Part shown: piece after piece, positions 28,544-39,081 of the stretch
How positions within the stretch are numbered: the stretch's first letter is position 1
Layout of the letters: each line of letters begins with the position of its first letter
Source: Dysosmobacter segnis
GTDB lineage: Bacteria > Bacillota > Clostridia > Oscillospirales > Oscillospiraceae
Length of the DNA: 64,000 bases
Assembly (NCBI RefSeq): GCF_014297285.1
Contig: NZ_JACOQI010000008.1
Coordinates: forward strand, 97,263 to 161,262
Direction: 5' to 3'
The notes under the pieces: model-generated
Told to the model about the DNA's origin: nothing
What the model saw: only the letters and a program-made list of their open reading frames with translations
Databases searched by the model: none
Position numbers and translations under genes: made by a program

Positions 28544-28953
28544 AGGATTCCCTCTGTCGAGAAATACTCCGCAGCCGGCAAATGCCCTCTGGGAGCTGTT
28601 TTGCGGAGGAAACGTTCCGAATCGCGCGAAAGACCGCCTTGTGCTTGACCCGGGCAGTTTTTTGCCGTGAAAACAGGCAATGCAGAATTTGGTACGGTCA
28701 TTTTGACAACGTGGAAAAAACTGCTCCGGCACACAAGTGTCGGAGCAGTTTTGTTTACCGGAAAAACCCAGATAGACGGGCTTTTTGCTATGCAAAAGCA
28801 TAGAAAAATAAGAAATGTGCCAGTTCCTCGCCCCTGCGGGGCAGCCGGAAATGATGAAGAAAAACTATTTGTGCATGTTCGCGGTGCGCTGCTCATGCAG
28901 GAAGCTTTATGGAGAATGAGGCGGCATATTGAGATCCCGGCCCCATCTATCGC
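28544..28953. other. Intergenic region between lipoprotein and atp-side operon
   Basis: Convergent gene ends. The only clear structure is the terminator at 28715-28754; short frames here have no start signals or recognisable motifs. Confidence 0.6.
28715..28754. terminator. Bidirectional terminator
   Basis: ACTGCTCCGGCAC pairs with GTGTCGGAGCAGT (one bulge), with an A-run on the left and T-rich sequence on the right. On the minus strand it would end the ATP synthase/DUF1275 transcript; on the plus strand, the lipoprotein gene. Confidence 0.8.
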
Positions 28954-29631
28954 TCACGCCTTTTCTTCTTCCCGGATGAACATGATGAAAAAGCTGACGG
29001 CCAGCAGTACACAGGAGACCCAGATGCCCCGTTCGGCCATGTGCGCCGACAACAGCGCCCCCAGTCCCGCGCCTATGGCAAACAGGCCGATGACGCCGAA
29101 ATAGGTCAGCGCCTTACAGAGCACCTCCCGGTCATGGGTGTGAAAATAGACGCACAGGGCTTCCGTGCCGCTGCGCATATTGCCGATGCACATGGTGCTG
29201 GCGTAAGCGTGGCCCCGGACCTTGCGGAAGGTCTGCACCTGCATGGCACAGACAAAGGACACAACGGCGTTGGCGAAGGTGTTGGCCTCCTGCGGCAGAA
29301 AGCCCACCGCAAACAGCAAAGCGATCTCCGCTAAAATGATCATCTGCCGCCAGTGCACCTTCTCCGTGTACTTGAAATGGCGGTGGATGCACTCCGCCGC
29401 GAAGATCCCCAGCAGAAACGACAGCACCGGGACGAGATACCGGGCGCTGTGCCGCCACTGGCCGTCAAACAGATAGGCGCTGCACAGTACGATGTTGCCC
29501 GTCTGGGCATTGGCAAACACCTTGCCCCGGCAGAGATAGGTATAGGCGTCCTGCAAGCCGCCGGAGAGAATGATAAATGAGGCGGTCAGCAGGGATTCCG
29601 ACATCTGGCCGTGATGATTCCGGAGGTTCAC
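28954..29631 (-). CDS. DUF1275 (YoaK) family membrane protein
   Basis: Membrane protein of 225 aa with six or so hydrophobic segments. LLTASFIILSGGLQDAYTYL and VFANAQTGNIVLCSAYLFDG are typical of the DUF1275 family, whose biochemical role is unknown. I prefer the GTG at 29631, about 8 bases after GAGGAG; TTG at 29637 is too near that site. It lies 33 bases after the epsilon-subunit gene on the same strand, so it may be co-transcribed with the ATP synthase operon. Confidence 0.85.
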   Translation of the reverse strand: MNLRNHHGQMSESLLTASFIILSGGLQDAYTYLCRGKVFANAQTGNIVLCSAYLFDGQWRHSARYLVPVLSFLLGIFAAECIHRHFKYTEKVHWRQMIILAEIALLFAVGFLPQEANTFANAVVSFVCAMQVQTFRKVRGHAYASTMCIGNMRSGTEALCVYFHTHDREVLCKALTYFGVIGLFAIGAGLGALLSAHMAERGIWVSCVLLAVSFFIMFIREEEKA

Positions 29632-29663
29632 AATCAAGACTCCTCTTCAAGTGTTCTCATGGC

Positions 29664-30079
29664 TCAGCGTCTGCTGTTCCAGTGTTCTTTGGTCCGCAGA
29701 CGGCTGATGGCCCGGGCCAGCTGGGCCTCCGCGTTCCGGTGCTCCTGCATACTTTTCTTTTGCAGAAGGGCCTCCTTCGCAGCGTCCTCCGCCCGTCTTG
29801 CCCGGTTGACGTCAATGTCCTCCGGCCGCTCCGCCGTGGACACCAGAAGCATGACCTCCCCTGCTTCGACCTTCACCAGTCCGGCGGAAACGGCCGCTGT
29901 CCGCAGCGAGCCGCCCACCGGCTGAAACCGCAGCTCCCCCGGCACCACAGCCGCGATCATATTGCTGTGGTGGGAGAGGATCCCCATTGCGCCGTCCGTA
30001 CAGGGCACCACCATGAATTCGCAGTCACCGTCAAAGAACAGAGTGTCCGAGGCCAGGATCTGTGCGTGAAACGCGCTCA

Positions 30080-30080
<1 letters not shown>
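29664..30080 (-). CDS. atpC: ATP synthase epsilon subunit
   Basis: Central-stalk subunit of the F1 sector, 138 aa, regulating hydrolysis. The N-terminal beta-sandwich motif GAMGILSHHSNMIAAVVPG and the C-terminal helical region (VNRARRAEDAAKEALLQ) are both present, so it has full length. Its first base overlaps the stop of atpD. It is the last canonical subunit gene in the operon, order B-E-F-(delta/alpha)-G-D-C. Confidence 0.93.
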
Positions 30081-32385
<2,305 letters not shown>

Positions 32386-32386
32386 C

Positions 32387-34147
32387 TCACTCACCGCTCT
32401 TTTCCACGGCTTCCGTCTGGAACCGCGTCAGAAATTCTCTGGACAGCTTCAGGATCGTCTCCCGGTCCTCATCACTTAACTGACCGCTCTCATCGATCCG
32501 GCGGCACAGGGCCTGGTCCTGGGTCTCGATATAGGTCAGGAGCCCGGTGCGAAAATCGTCCATCCGCGCAAGGGGCACCGTCTGCATTACATGATCCAGC
32601 GCCGCCACCAGCAAAATCACCTGCTGGTGCTGCTGGTAGGGGTGGTTCTGGGGCTGGCGCAGCAGGCGCATCAGGCCCTGTCCGTAAATCAGCTGCCGTT
32701 TGGTGGTCTCGTCCAGATCGCTGGAAAACTGGGTAAAGACCTCCATCTCCCGGTACTGGGCCAGATCCAGACGCAGGGCGCCTGCCGCTTTTTTCATGGC
32801 CTTCGTCTGAGCGTCGCCGCCCACACGGGACACGGACAATCCCACGTTGACCGCGGGCCGCTGGCCGGAGAAGAACAGGCTGCTCTCCAGAAAGATCTGG
32901 CCGTCGGTAATGGAAATGATGTTGGTGGGGATGTAGGCGGACACGTCGCCGGCCTGGGTCTCCACGATGGGCAGCGCCGTCATGCTGCCGCCGCCCAATT
33001 CCTCCGAGAGGTGGGCAGAACGCTCCAGCAGACGGGAGTGCAGATAGAACACATCGCCGGGGTAGGCCTCCCGTCCGGGGGACCGCTCCAGCAGCAGGCT
33101 CAGCGTCCGGTAGGCCACGGCGTGCTTGGAGAGATCGTCATAGACGATCAGAACATCCCGGCCCTTCCGCATGAAATACTCGCCCAGCGCTGTTCCGGCA
33201 TAGGGAGCGATGTACTGCAAGGACGCTGATGCGCTGGCGGGCGCATTCACCACGATGGTATAGTCCATAGCGCCCTTGTGCTTCAGATTCTCTACCAGTT
33301 GGGCGACGGAGCTGGATTTCTGCCCGATGGCGACGTAGATGCACACCACGCCCTTCCCTTTCTGGTTCAGAACGGTGTCCAGGGCGATGGCGGTCTTGCC
33401 GGTCTGCCGGTCGCCGATGATCAGCTCCCGCTGTCCCCGGCCAATGGGAAACATGGAGTCGATGGCGAGCAGGCCCGTCTCCATAGGCGCGTTTACCGGC
33501 TGGCGGTCAATGATGCCGGGGGCCGGGGACTCAATGGGCAGATAGCCCTCTGACGGAATGTCGCCTTGCCCGTCAATGGGCATACCCAGCGCGTCCACCA
33601 CCCGGCCCAGAAAGCCGTCCCCTACCGGGATACCGGCGGTCTTACCTGTGCGGCGGACGATGCTGCCGGATTCAATGGCCTCACTGCCGCCGAACAGGAT
33701 GCAGCCTACACGGTCCGGCCGCAGATCCTGCACCATGCCCTTCACACCGGAGGAAAATTGCAGAATTTCGCCGTAGGCCGCGTGCTCCAATCCGCTGACG
33801 GTGGCGATCTCGTCACCCACCGTCAGAACGCTGCCCACCTCCTCCGGCGCGGCATCCGGCTGCCAGTTGCGGACGGCCTCCCGCATCAGCGGGATCACGG
33901 AGACCCCGGCGGGGTTCAGCTGCTCCAACCGCTCCCGGAACTGCCGCAGACGGCCTTCCAGACTCCAGTCATACAGGTCGGCGCCCACTTCCATCCGAAA
34001 GCCCTTTTCCAGCGCGGGGTCCTGCTCCCAACGGAGGGGAACCTCCTGCCCGTACTGCTTTTTCAAAAAGGCCGCAAAACGGTTCCGCTGCGCCTCACTG
34101 GGGGCGTCCGCACTGCGCAGAACCGCTTCCAGTACCGTTTCACGCAT
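32387..34147 (-). CDS. atpA: ATP synthase alpha subunit with N-terminal delta-like domain
   Basis: F1 alpha subunit of 586 aa against about 505 for the family. From about residue 78 it is a normal alpha: EVGSVLTVGDEIATVSGL, Walker A GDRQTGKTAIALD, PGREAYPGDVFYLHSRLLER and SVSRVGGDAQTKAMK. Residues 1-76 are extra. VPLRWEQDPALEKGFRMEVG and DLYDWSLEGRLRQFRERLEQ align by eye with the C-terminal domain of delta/OSCP (AtpH: hydrophobic strand, then D-G-S-(V/L)-x-G-R-L). No separate atpH lies between atpF and atpA, so this appears to be a delta-C-domain/alpha fusion. The start ATG at 34147 overlaps the end of atpF by 8 bases; a longer in-frame start at 34192 would lie further within atpF. Confidence 0.93.
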   Translation of the reverse strand: MRETVLEAVLRSADAPSEAQRNRFAAFLKKQYGQEVPLRWEQDPALEKGFRMEVGADLYDWSLEGRLRQFRERLEQLNPAGVSVIPLMREAVRNWQPDAAPEEVGSVLTVGDEIATVSGLEHAAYGEILQFSSGVKGMVQDLRPDRVGCILFGGSEAIESGSIVRRTGKTAGIPVGDGFLGRVVDALGMPIDGQGDIPSEGYLPIESPAPGIIDRQPVNAPMETGLLAIDSMFPIGRGQRELIIGDRQTGKTAIALDTVLNQKGKGVVCIYVAIGQKSSSVAQLVENLKHKGAMDYTIVVNAPASASASLQYIAPYAGTALGEYFMRKGRDVLIVYDDLSKHAVAYRTLSLLLERSPGREAYPGDVFYLHSRLLERSAHLSEELGGGSMTALPIVETQAGDVSAYIPTNIISITDGQIFLESSLFFSGQRPAVNVGLSVSRVGGDAQTKAMKKAAGALRLDLAQYREMEVFTQFSSDLDETTKRQLIYGQGLMRLLRQPQNHPYQQHQQVILLVAALDHVMQTVPLARMDDFRTGLLTYIETQDQALCRRIDESGQLSDEDRETILKLSREFLTRFQTEAVEKSGE

Positions 34148-34631
34148 GGGACTCCCCCCTCTCCGCCGCGTCCAAAAACTGATCGAACGCATCGCCGTCG
34201 GATTGCAGCACCAGCTTTTCCGTGGCTGTCACCGCCAGATCCTTCAGCTCCTTCTGCGCGTCGGACAGCAGCTTGTCATGCTCCCGCTGGGCAGCGGCAT
34301 GGGCGTCCGCCAGAATTTGCTCCGCCTGTGCCCGTGCGTCGGAGAGCTGCCGCTGCATGGCGGCGTCCGCCGACTTCTGGGCGGCGGCGAGCTTTGCCGC
34401 AGCGTCGGCGTCGGCATTTTTCAACTGCTGACGGACCTCTGCCATCGTTTTCTCCGCGTCTGCCAGCGTCTTTGCCGCTTTCGCATCCTGCTCCTGATAG
34501 TACTGCTGCCGCTTCTCCATAAACGTCTTGACGGGCTTGTAGAGCAGCAGATACAGCCCGCCTGCCAGAATCACAAAATTCAGCAGGTGCAGCAAAATTT
34601 GCTGCCAATCAATATTCAACGGGATATTCAC
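34140..34631 (-). CDS. atpF: ATP synthase subunit b
   Basis: Peripheral-stalk subunit, 163 aa. One N-terminal membrane helix (LLHLLNFVILAGGLYLLLY), then KPVKTFMEKRQQYYQEQDAK and a long Ala/Lys/Glu-rich coiled coil to residue 150. Length and layout are usual. It does not carry the missing delta N-terminal domain, so the delta equivalent in this operon is limited to the extension on alpha. Confidence 0.93.
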   Translation of the reverse strand: MNIPLNIDWQQILLHLLNFVILAGGLYLLLYKPVKTFMEKRQQYYQEQDAKAAKTLADAEKTMAEVRQQLKNADADAAAKLAAAQKSADAAMQRQLSDARAQAEQILADAHAAAQREHDKLLSDAQKELKDLAVTATEKLVLQSDGDAFDQFLDAAERGESHA

Positions 34632-34650
34632 GGTTTCCCACCTGCCTTAC

Positions 34651-35064
<414 letters not shown>

Positions 35065-35877
35065 TCATGCCCGCCCGGACGCCGGTTCGGGACGCTCCGA
35101 CACCTCGCCGTAGAACAACGCTGTGAGCATGGTCAGAACATAGGCCTGGATCAACGCGTGAAGCAGGGTGAACAGAACGCCCACCAGCACTGGCAGCACA
35201 TAGCTCAGCTGCACATAGTAATAGACCAGCTCCGTTACCAGCAGGCCGCTGAGCAGCGCGCCGAACAGACGGAAGCTCATGGAAATAGGCAGCGAGAATT
35301 CCTTCAATGTGCTGCCCACGCCCTTCAGACCGTTGCCCGCGATCCCGCCGGAGAGGATCACAAGATAGGATAAGCAGCCAAGGGCGATGGCACCGTTTAC
35401 GTCCGACAGCGGCGCGGGAAGGGTCACGGAGCGGCCCGTGGTGGTGACGGCCTGCAAGCCCAGCAGCTCAAACAGCGTCCCCACGAAGATATACGCGCCC
35501 GCGCCGAAGATGTAGGCCCCCAGAAATCCGTTTCGCTGAGGACTGCTGGTTCTGGCCATACCGTCAAACAGGCTTACGGCCTGCTCCAGCAGCAGCTGGA
35601 ACCGCCCCGGCACCAGCTTGAATTTCGGGATGACAAACACGCGGATACACGCCGCCGCTATCAGCAGGATAGCGGATACCGTCATGGCGGAGATCAGTCC
35701 CGGATTGACGTTTTTCCAGCCGAACAGGCTGATCTGATTTTCCTCATGCAGAACCGCGTCCCGCATGGCGGTCTGAATGGTCTCCGTTTTTCCCGGCGGC
35801 GCCGTCAACAGACTGCCCGCGAACAGGACCGCGATGAGCAGGACCCATAGGATCATAAATTTCTTTTTGCTTTTCAT
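35065..35877 (-). CDS. atpB: ATP synthase subunit a
   Basis: Stator channel subunit, 270 aa. Multiple membrane helices; the essential Arg lies in SMSFRLFGALLSG, and a later helix reads LFTLLHALIQAYVLTML. I place the start at the ATG at 35877 (MKSKKKFMILW), preceded by AAGGAG at some distance; in-frame codons upstream to 35943 encode no family sequence. First gene of the atp operon; no atpI is seen. Confidence 0.92.
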   Translation of the reverse strand: MKSKKKFMILWVLLIAVLFAGSLLTAPPGKTETIQTAMRDAVLHEENQISLFGWKNVNPGLISAMTVSAILLIAAACIRVFVIPKFKLVPGRFQLLLEQAVSLFDGMARTSSPQRNGFLGAYIFGAGAYIFVGTLFELLGLQAVTTTGRSVTLPAPLSDVNGAIALGCLSYLVILSGGIAGNGLKGVGSTLKEFSLPISMSFRLFGALLSGLLVTELVYYYVQLSYVLPVLVGVLFTLLHALIQAYVLTMLTALFYGEVSERPEPASGRA

Positions 35878-35988
35878 GCTGATAGCCGGTCTCCTTTCCA
35901 CACCGGAATACAGGCGCTGCGGTCTGCCCTGACCGCGTCCCATTTTCCGGCGTGACCGTTAAAGGACTTGTCTTCTAAGAACGCCCGT

Positions 35989-36017
35989 ATTATACTGTTC
36001 TAACAGAAAGATGTAAA
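35989..36017 (-). promoter_or_regulatory. Strong promoter of the ATP synthase operon
   Basis: Minus strand: -35 TTTACA (36017-36012), exactly 17 bases, -10 TATAAT (35994-35989). It lies about 110 bases ahead of atpB. Confidence 0.8.
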
Positions 36018-36027
36018 AAGTATATTT

Positions 36028-36044
36028 GATATGTTGGACATATC
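36028..36044. promoter_or_regulatory. LysR-type binding palindrome
   Basis: GATATG-TTGGA-CATATC is a perfect 6-base inverted repeat and contains a T-N11-A core. Its centre lies about 54 bases upstream of the predicted atp start point, the classic activation position for LysR proteins, and close ahead of the divergent lysR gene, where it could mediate autoregulation. Confidence 0.6.
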
Positions 36045-36072
36045 TAAATGATATGGCACGGAGGCGAAAAAA

Positions 36073-36969
36073 GTGGCTGTTCCCTACGATTATTACCGCA
36101 TTTTTTACTATGTTGCCCAACACAAGAGCTTTACCAAGGCCGCCGAAGCTTTGGGCAATAACCAGCCCAACATTACCCGCTGCATGAACAATCTGGAGCA
36201 GGATCTGGGCTGCAAGCTGTTTGTCCGCACCAACCACGGCGTCTCCCTGACCCCGGAAGGCCAACGGCTTTACAGCCGTGCTGCTGTGGCCTTTGAACAG
36301 TTGCGCCTTGGCGAAAGTGAACTCCGATCAGATTGCAGCCTGCGGACCGGCAGCATTTCCATTGCCGCCAGCGAAGCCGCGCTCCATCTGACCCTTCTGG
36401 ACCGCCTTGACGCGTTTCACCGGCGGAATCCGGGGATCCACCTGCGGATCACCAACGATTCCACCCCCCGCGCCATGGAAGGGCTGCTGCGGGGACAGGT
36501 GGACTGCGCGGCGGTCACCACGCCCTGTCCGGTGAAAAAGTCCCTGCAGGAAACCGCGCTGGTCTCCTTCCGGGAGATCCTGATCTGCGGTTCGGATTTT
36601 CATGATCTGACCGCAGAAACGCAGAGTCTGCGGGATCTGGAAAACATCCCCTTTGTGTGCATGAGCAGAGGAACCAGTACATATACCTTTTATCAACAGC
36701 TGTTCTTAAAGTATAATCTGGCTTTTCATGTGGAAATGGAAGCCGGCACCATGGATCAGGTCCTCGCGATGGTGCAGAGCAATCTGGGCGTCGGTTTCTA
36801 CCCGGAGTCCATGGCTGCTTCCGCCCTTGCCGCCGGGACGGTATTCCAGATCCACCTTGCGGAGCCGATCCCGGAACGGTTCGTCAACCTGATCGAGGAT
36901 ACATCCCGCCCTCAAAGCGTTGCCATGAAAGCCTTTAAGAAAATGCTGCTGGCCCCGGAGGAAGAGTAA
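36073..36969 (+). CDS. LysR-family transcriptional regulator
   Basis: DNA-binding regulator of 298 aa. N-terminal winged HTH (YYVAQHKSFTKAAEALGNNQ, then PNITRCMNNLEQDLGCKLFV) and a C-terminal periplasmic-binding-like effector domain from about residue 90. The start is GTG, preceded by GGAGG. It is divergent from the ATP synthase operon with a LysR-type palindrome between them, so the likely targets are itself and atp. Effector unknown. Confidence 0.88.
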   Translation: MAVPYDYYRIFYYVAQHKSFTKAAEALGNNQPNITRCMNNLEQDLGCKLFVRTNHGVSLTPEGQRLYSRAAVAFEQLRLGESELRSDCSLRTGSISIAASEAALHLTLLDRLDAFHRRNPGIHLRITNDSTPRAMEGLLRGQVDCAAVTTPCPVKKSLQETALVSFREILICGSDFHDLTAETQSLRDLENIPFVCMSRGTSTYTFYQQLFLKYNLAFHVEMEAGTMDQVLAMVQSNLGVGFYPESMAASALAAGTVFQIHLAEPIPERFVNLIEDTSRPQSVAMKAFKKMLLAPEEE

Positions 36970-36973
36970 AATA

Positions 36974-37012
36974 CCGGAGAGGAAATCATTTCCTCTCCGG
37001 TGTTTTTTGGGG
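36974..37012. terminator. Terminator between lysR and gamma-lyase
   Basis: ACCGGAGAGGAAA and TTTCCTCTCCGGT form a 13-base stem followed by a T-run; it serves the lysR gene and possibly the convergent PLP enzyme gene. Confidence 0.88.
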
Positions 37013-37048
37013 ATGGTTTTGTGTCTGCCGGTATGGGCTTCCGTGCCG

Positions 37049-38260
37049 TCAGTCACCCAGCGCCTGCTTCAGATCGGCGATGATGTCATCCGGGTCCTCC
37101 AGACCGACGGACATCCGGATCATGCCGTCGGTAATGCCGGCGGCCTCCCGGATCTCCTTGGGAATCATGGTGTGGGTCATGGCGGCAGCCTGCTCCACCA
37201 GAGTCTCCGTATCGCCCAGAGAGACGGCCAGCGTGCAGAGCTTCAGGCTGTTGATGAACTTCTTACCGGCCTCCAGACCGCCGGCCACGTCAAAGGAGAT
37301 CATGCCGCCTCCGCCCTTCATCTGCTTCTTGGCGATGGCGTACTGGGGATTGGATTCCAGGAAGGGATAGCGGACCATTTCGATCTTGGGATTGGCCTCC
37401 AGCCACTTGGCAATCTTCAGAGCGCTTTCATTGTACTGCTTCATGCGGACGCCCAGCGTCTTGAGTCCGCGGCACACCAGAAATGCGGTGAAGGGCGCCA
37501 TGACGGAGCCAAAGTGCATGAGGGTACCCAGACGGCACTCCCGCAGGAACTGCTCATCGTTGGAGATCACCGCGCCGCCCAGCAGATCGCCGTGGCCGCC
37601 GATGTATTTGGTGAGGCTGTGGATGACTGCATCCACGCCCAGATCCAGCGGGGTGGTGTTGTAGGGCGTGGCAAAGGTGTTGTCGATAAAGACCTTGACG
37701 CCGTGCTTATGGGCGATCTCCACCACGGCGGCAATATCTACCAGCACCATGGTGGGGTTGGCGGGAGATTCCACATAGATCAGCTTGGTGTTGGGCTTGA
37801 TCAGGCCCTCCAGTTGGCTGAGATTGGCGGCGTCAAAGGTATCGTGGGCGATCCCGAAGCGGGGCAGCCAGTCGCTGGTCACGTCCTCCGTGCCGGAATA
37901 TTTGGCCTTGGTGAAAATAGCGTGGTCGCCGCTTTTCAGCAGTGCGAAAATCGCGCCGGAGACAGCGCCCATGCCGGACGCATAGGCCACGGCCCCCTTG
38001 CCGTGCTCCAGCGCCGCCAGCTTCTGCTCCAGATAATCCACGGAGGGATTGGTGATCCGGCTGTATGCAAAGCTCTCGGCGTAGTCATCGCAGGCCTTCA
38101 CCGCATCGTCCGTGGAATCAAAATAGAATGTGGACGTCTGATAAATGGGCGGGATCAGGGCACCGTACATATCCCGCGGCTCGCCGGCGTGGACCTCTAC
38201 CGTGTTGAATTTCAGATCTTCATGCTTCAAATCGGGGTGCTTCAAAACTAACTGGCTCAT
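37049..38260 (-). CDS. PLP-dependent gamma-lyase/trans-sulfuration enzyme
   Basis: Cys/Met-metabolism PLP enzyme of 403 aa, resembling methionine gamma-lyase, cystathionine gamma-lyase or gamma-synthase. The PLP lysine is in HSLTKYIGGHGDLLGG; YASGMGAVSGAIFALLKSGD, ESPANPTMVLVDI and FIDNTFATPYN are the other family blocks. GGGAGG precedes the ATG. Monocistronic, closed by the shared terminator. Reaction choice needs biochemical data. Confidence 0.88.
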   Translation of the reverse strand: MSQLVLKHPDLKHEDLKFNTVEVHAGEPRDMYGALIPPIYQTSTFYFDSTDDAVKACDDYAESFAYSRITNPSVDYLEQKLAALEHGKGAVAYASGMGAVSGAIFALLKSGDHAIFTKAKYSGTEDVTSDWLPRFGIAHDTFDAANLSQLEGLIKPNTKLIYVESPANPTMVLVDIAAVVEIAHKHGVKVFIDNTFATPYNTTPLDLGVDAVIHSLTKYIGGHGDLLGGAVISNDEQFLRECRLGTLMHFGSVMAPFTAFLVCRGLKTLGVRMKQYNESALKIAKWLEANPKIEMVRYPFLESNPQYAIAKKQMKGGGGMISFDVAGGLEAGKKFINSLKLCTLAVSLGDTETLVEQAAAMTHTMIPKEIREAAGITDGMIRMSVGLEDPDDIIADLKQALGD

Positions 38261-38358
38261 TTAAAATACCTCCCGTCGGTTGTGTGACTGCGCAAATGAA
38301 TGCCTACTAACTTACTTGGTTGCATTGAGCATAGCACAAACACCCATGGAAACGGAAA

Positions 38359-38397
38359 TATCCGAATGTTATCGCTGGCAATAACATTCGGATATTC
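38359..38397. repeat. Long inverted repeat
   Basis: AATATCCGAATGTTAT is mirrored by ATAACATTCGGATATT around a short centre, about 100 bases upstream of the gamma-lyase gene and without a T-run. It could be an operator, a 5' RNA structure or the end of a small mobile element. Confidence 0.55.
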
Positions 38398-38619
38398 AGC
38401 TTCTGCGTTTTGCCGCACGGTGGAAATGCGTCTGGGACCTAAAGTCCCGGAAGCACCATCCTTAGCGTTTGCGCTTGGGTGGTGGAGTTCACGTTGAGGC
38501 TGTGGCTGTCTTCATGACAGAATATATTTTCAAAATATCGTATAAAAGCGTGATTATTAAGCATAAAACGCCAATAAAAATGTGAGAAGCGATTCTGCGG
38601 AACGATTTATCTCAAAAAA

Positions 38620-38742
38620 ATGCTGGCTTGGAAGAATTTTCCCTACCGCAAGCCCTTGATCTTGAAGGGCGTACGTCAGGTGGGTAAGACTTGGATTCTG
38701 AAAGAGTTCGGCAGGCGCTGTTATGCAAATACAGCTCAATAG
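38620..38742 (+). pseudogene. Fragment of a DUF4143-type AAA ATPase
   Basis: The frame from ATG 38620 reads MLAWKNFPYRKPLILKGVRQ then VGKTWILKEFGRRCY before a stop. This is the N-terminus and Walker A (GVRQVGKTW) of an AAA_14/DUF4143 ATPase, the family of the intact gene at 39082. Nothing further is left. Confidence 0.65.
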
Positions 38743-39081
38743 GAGCTGAACAGTACGCAGATTTTGCGTATTGCTTGGTTCTTTTCTTTTTTTAAACCCG
38801 CAATGACAAAATTCACCAGAGCAGAACTCAGAAACATTCTCGGCGTCGCTTGCACCGAAGATGTTGAGAATCGCTTAGTTGCGCTGCATACAGACTGCTG
38901 CCGCAGTCATGCCTGAGGCAATCTTCGGATTGTCTTTACATAGTATCCGCTTTCAAAAAATAAAATATTTTGTGTTTTTGAAAGCGACATCTTGCATATA
39001 CTATTAGCAGGCAGTATAATGAGCACAACGGGGCGGTTTCGAGAAATAAAAAAAATTCAATTTTTGAAAGCGGGTGACTAT

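Larger units (their letters stand above)
38261..39081. other. Intergenic region with hairpin and gene scraps
   Basis: Holds a long perfect-looking hairpin (38359-38397), a 41-codon ATPase scrap (38620-38742) and a short frame at 38802-38915 reading MTKFTRAELRNILG that recalls the start of a phage-type structural protein but stops after 37 codons. No complete gene. Confidence 0.55.

Noticed and set aside
36706..38251. Long plus-strand frames opposite the gamma-lyase
   Set aside because: Shadow of the real gene on the other strand; no recognisable motifs. The same holds for the long frames opposite atp, nagB, brnQ and other genes.
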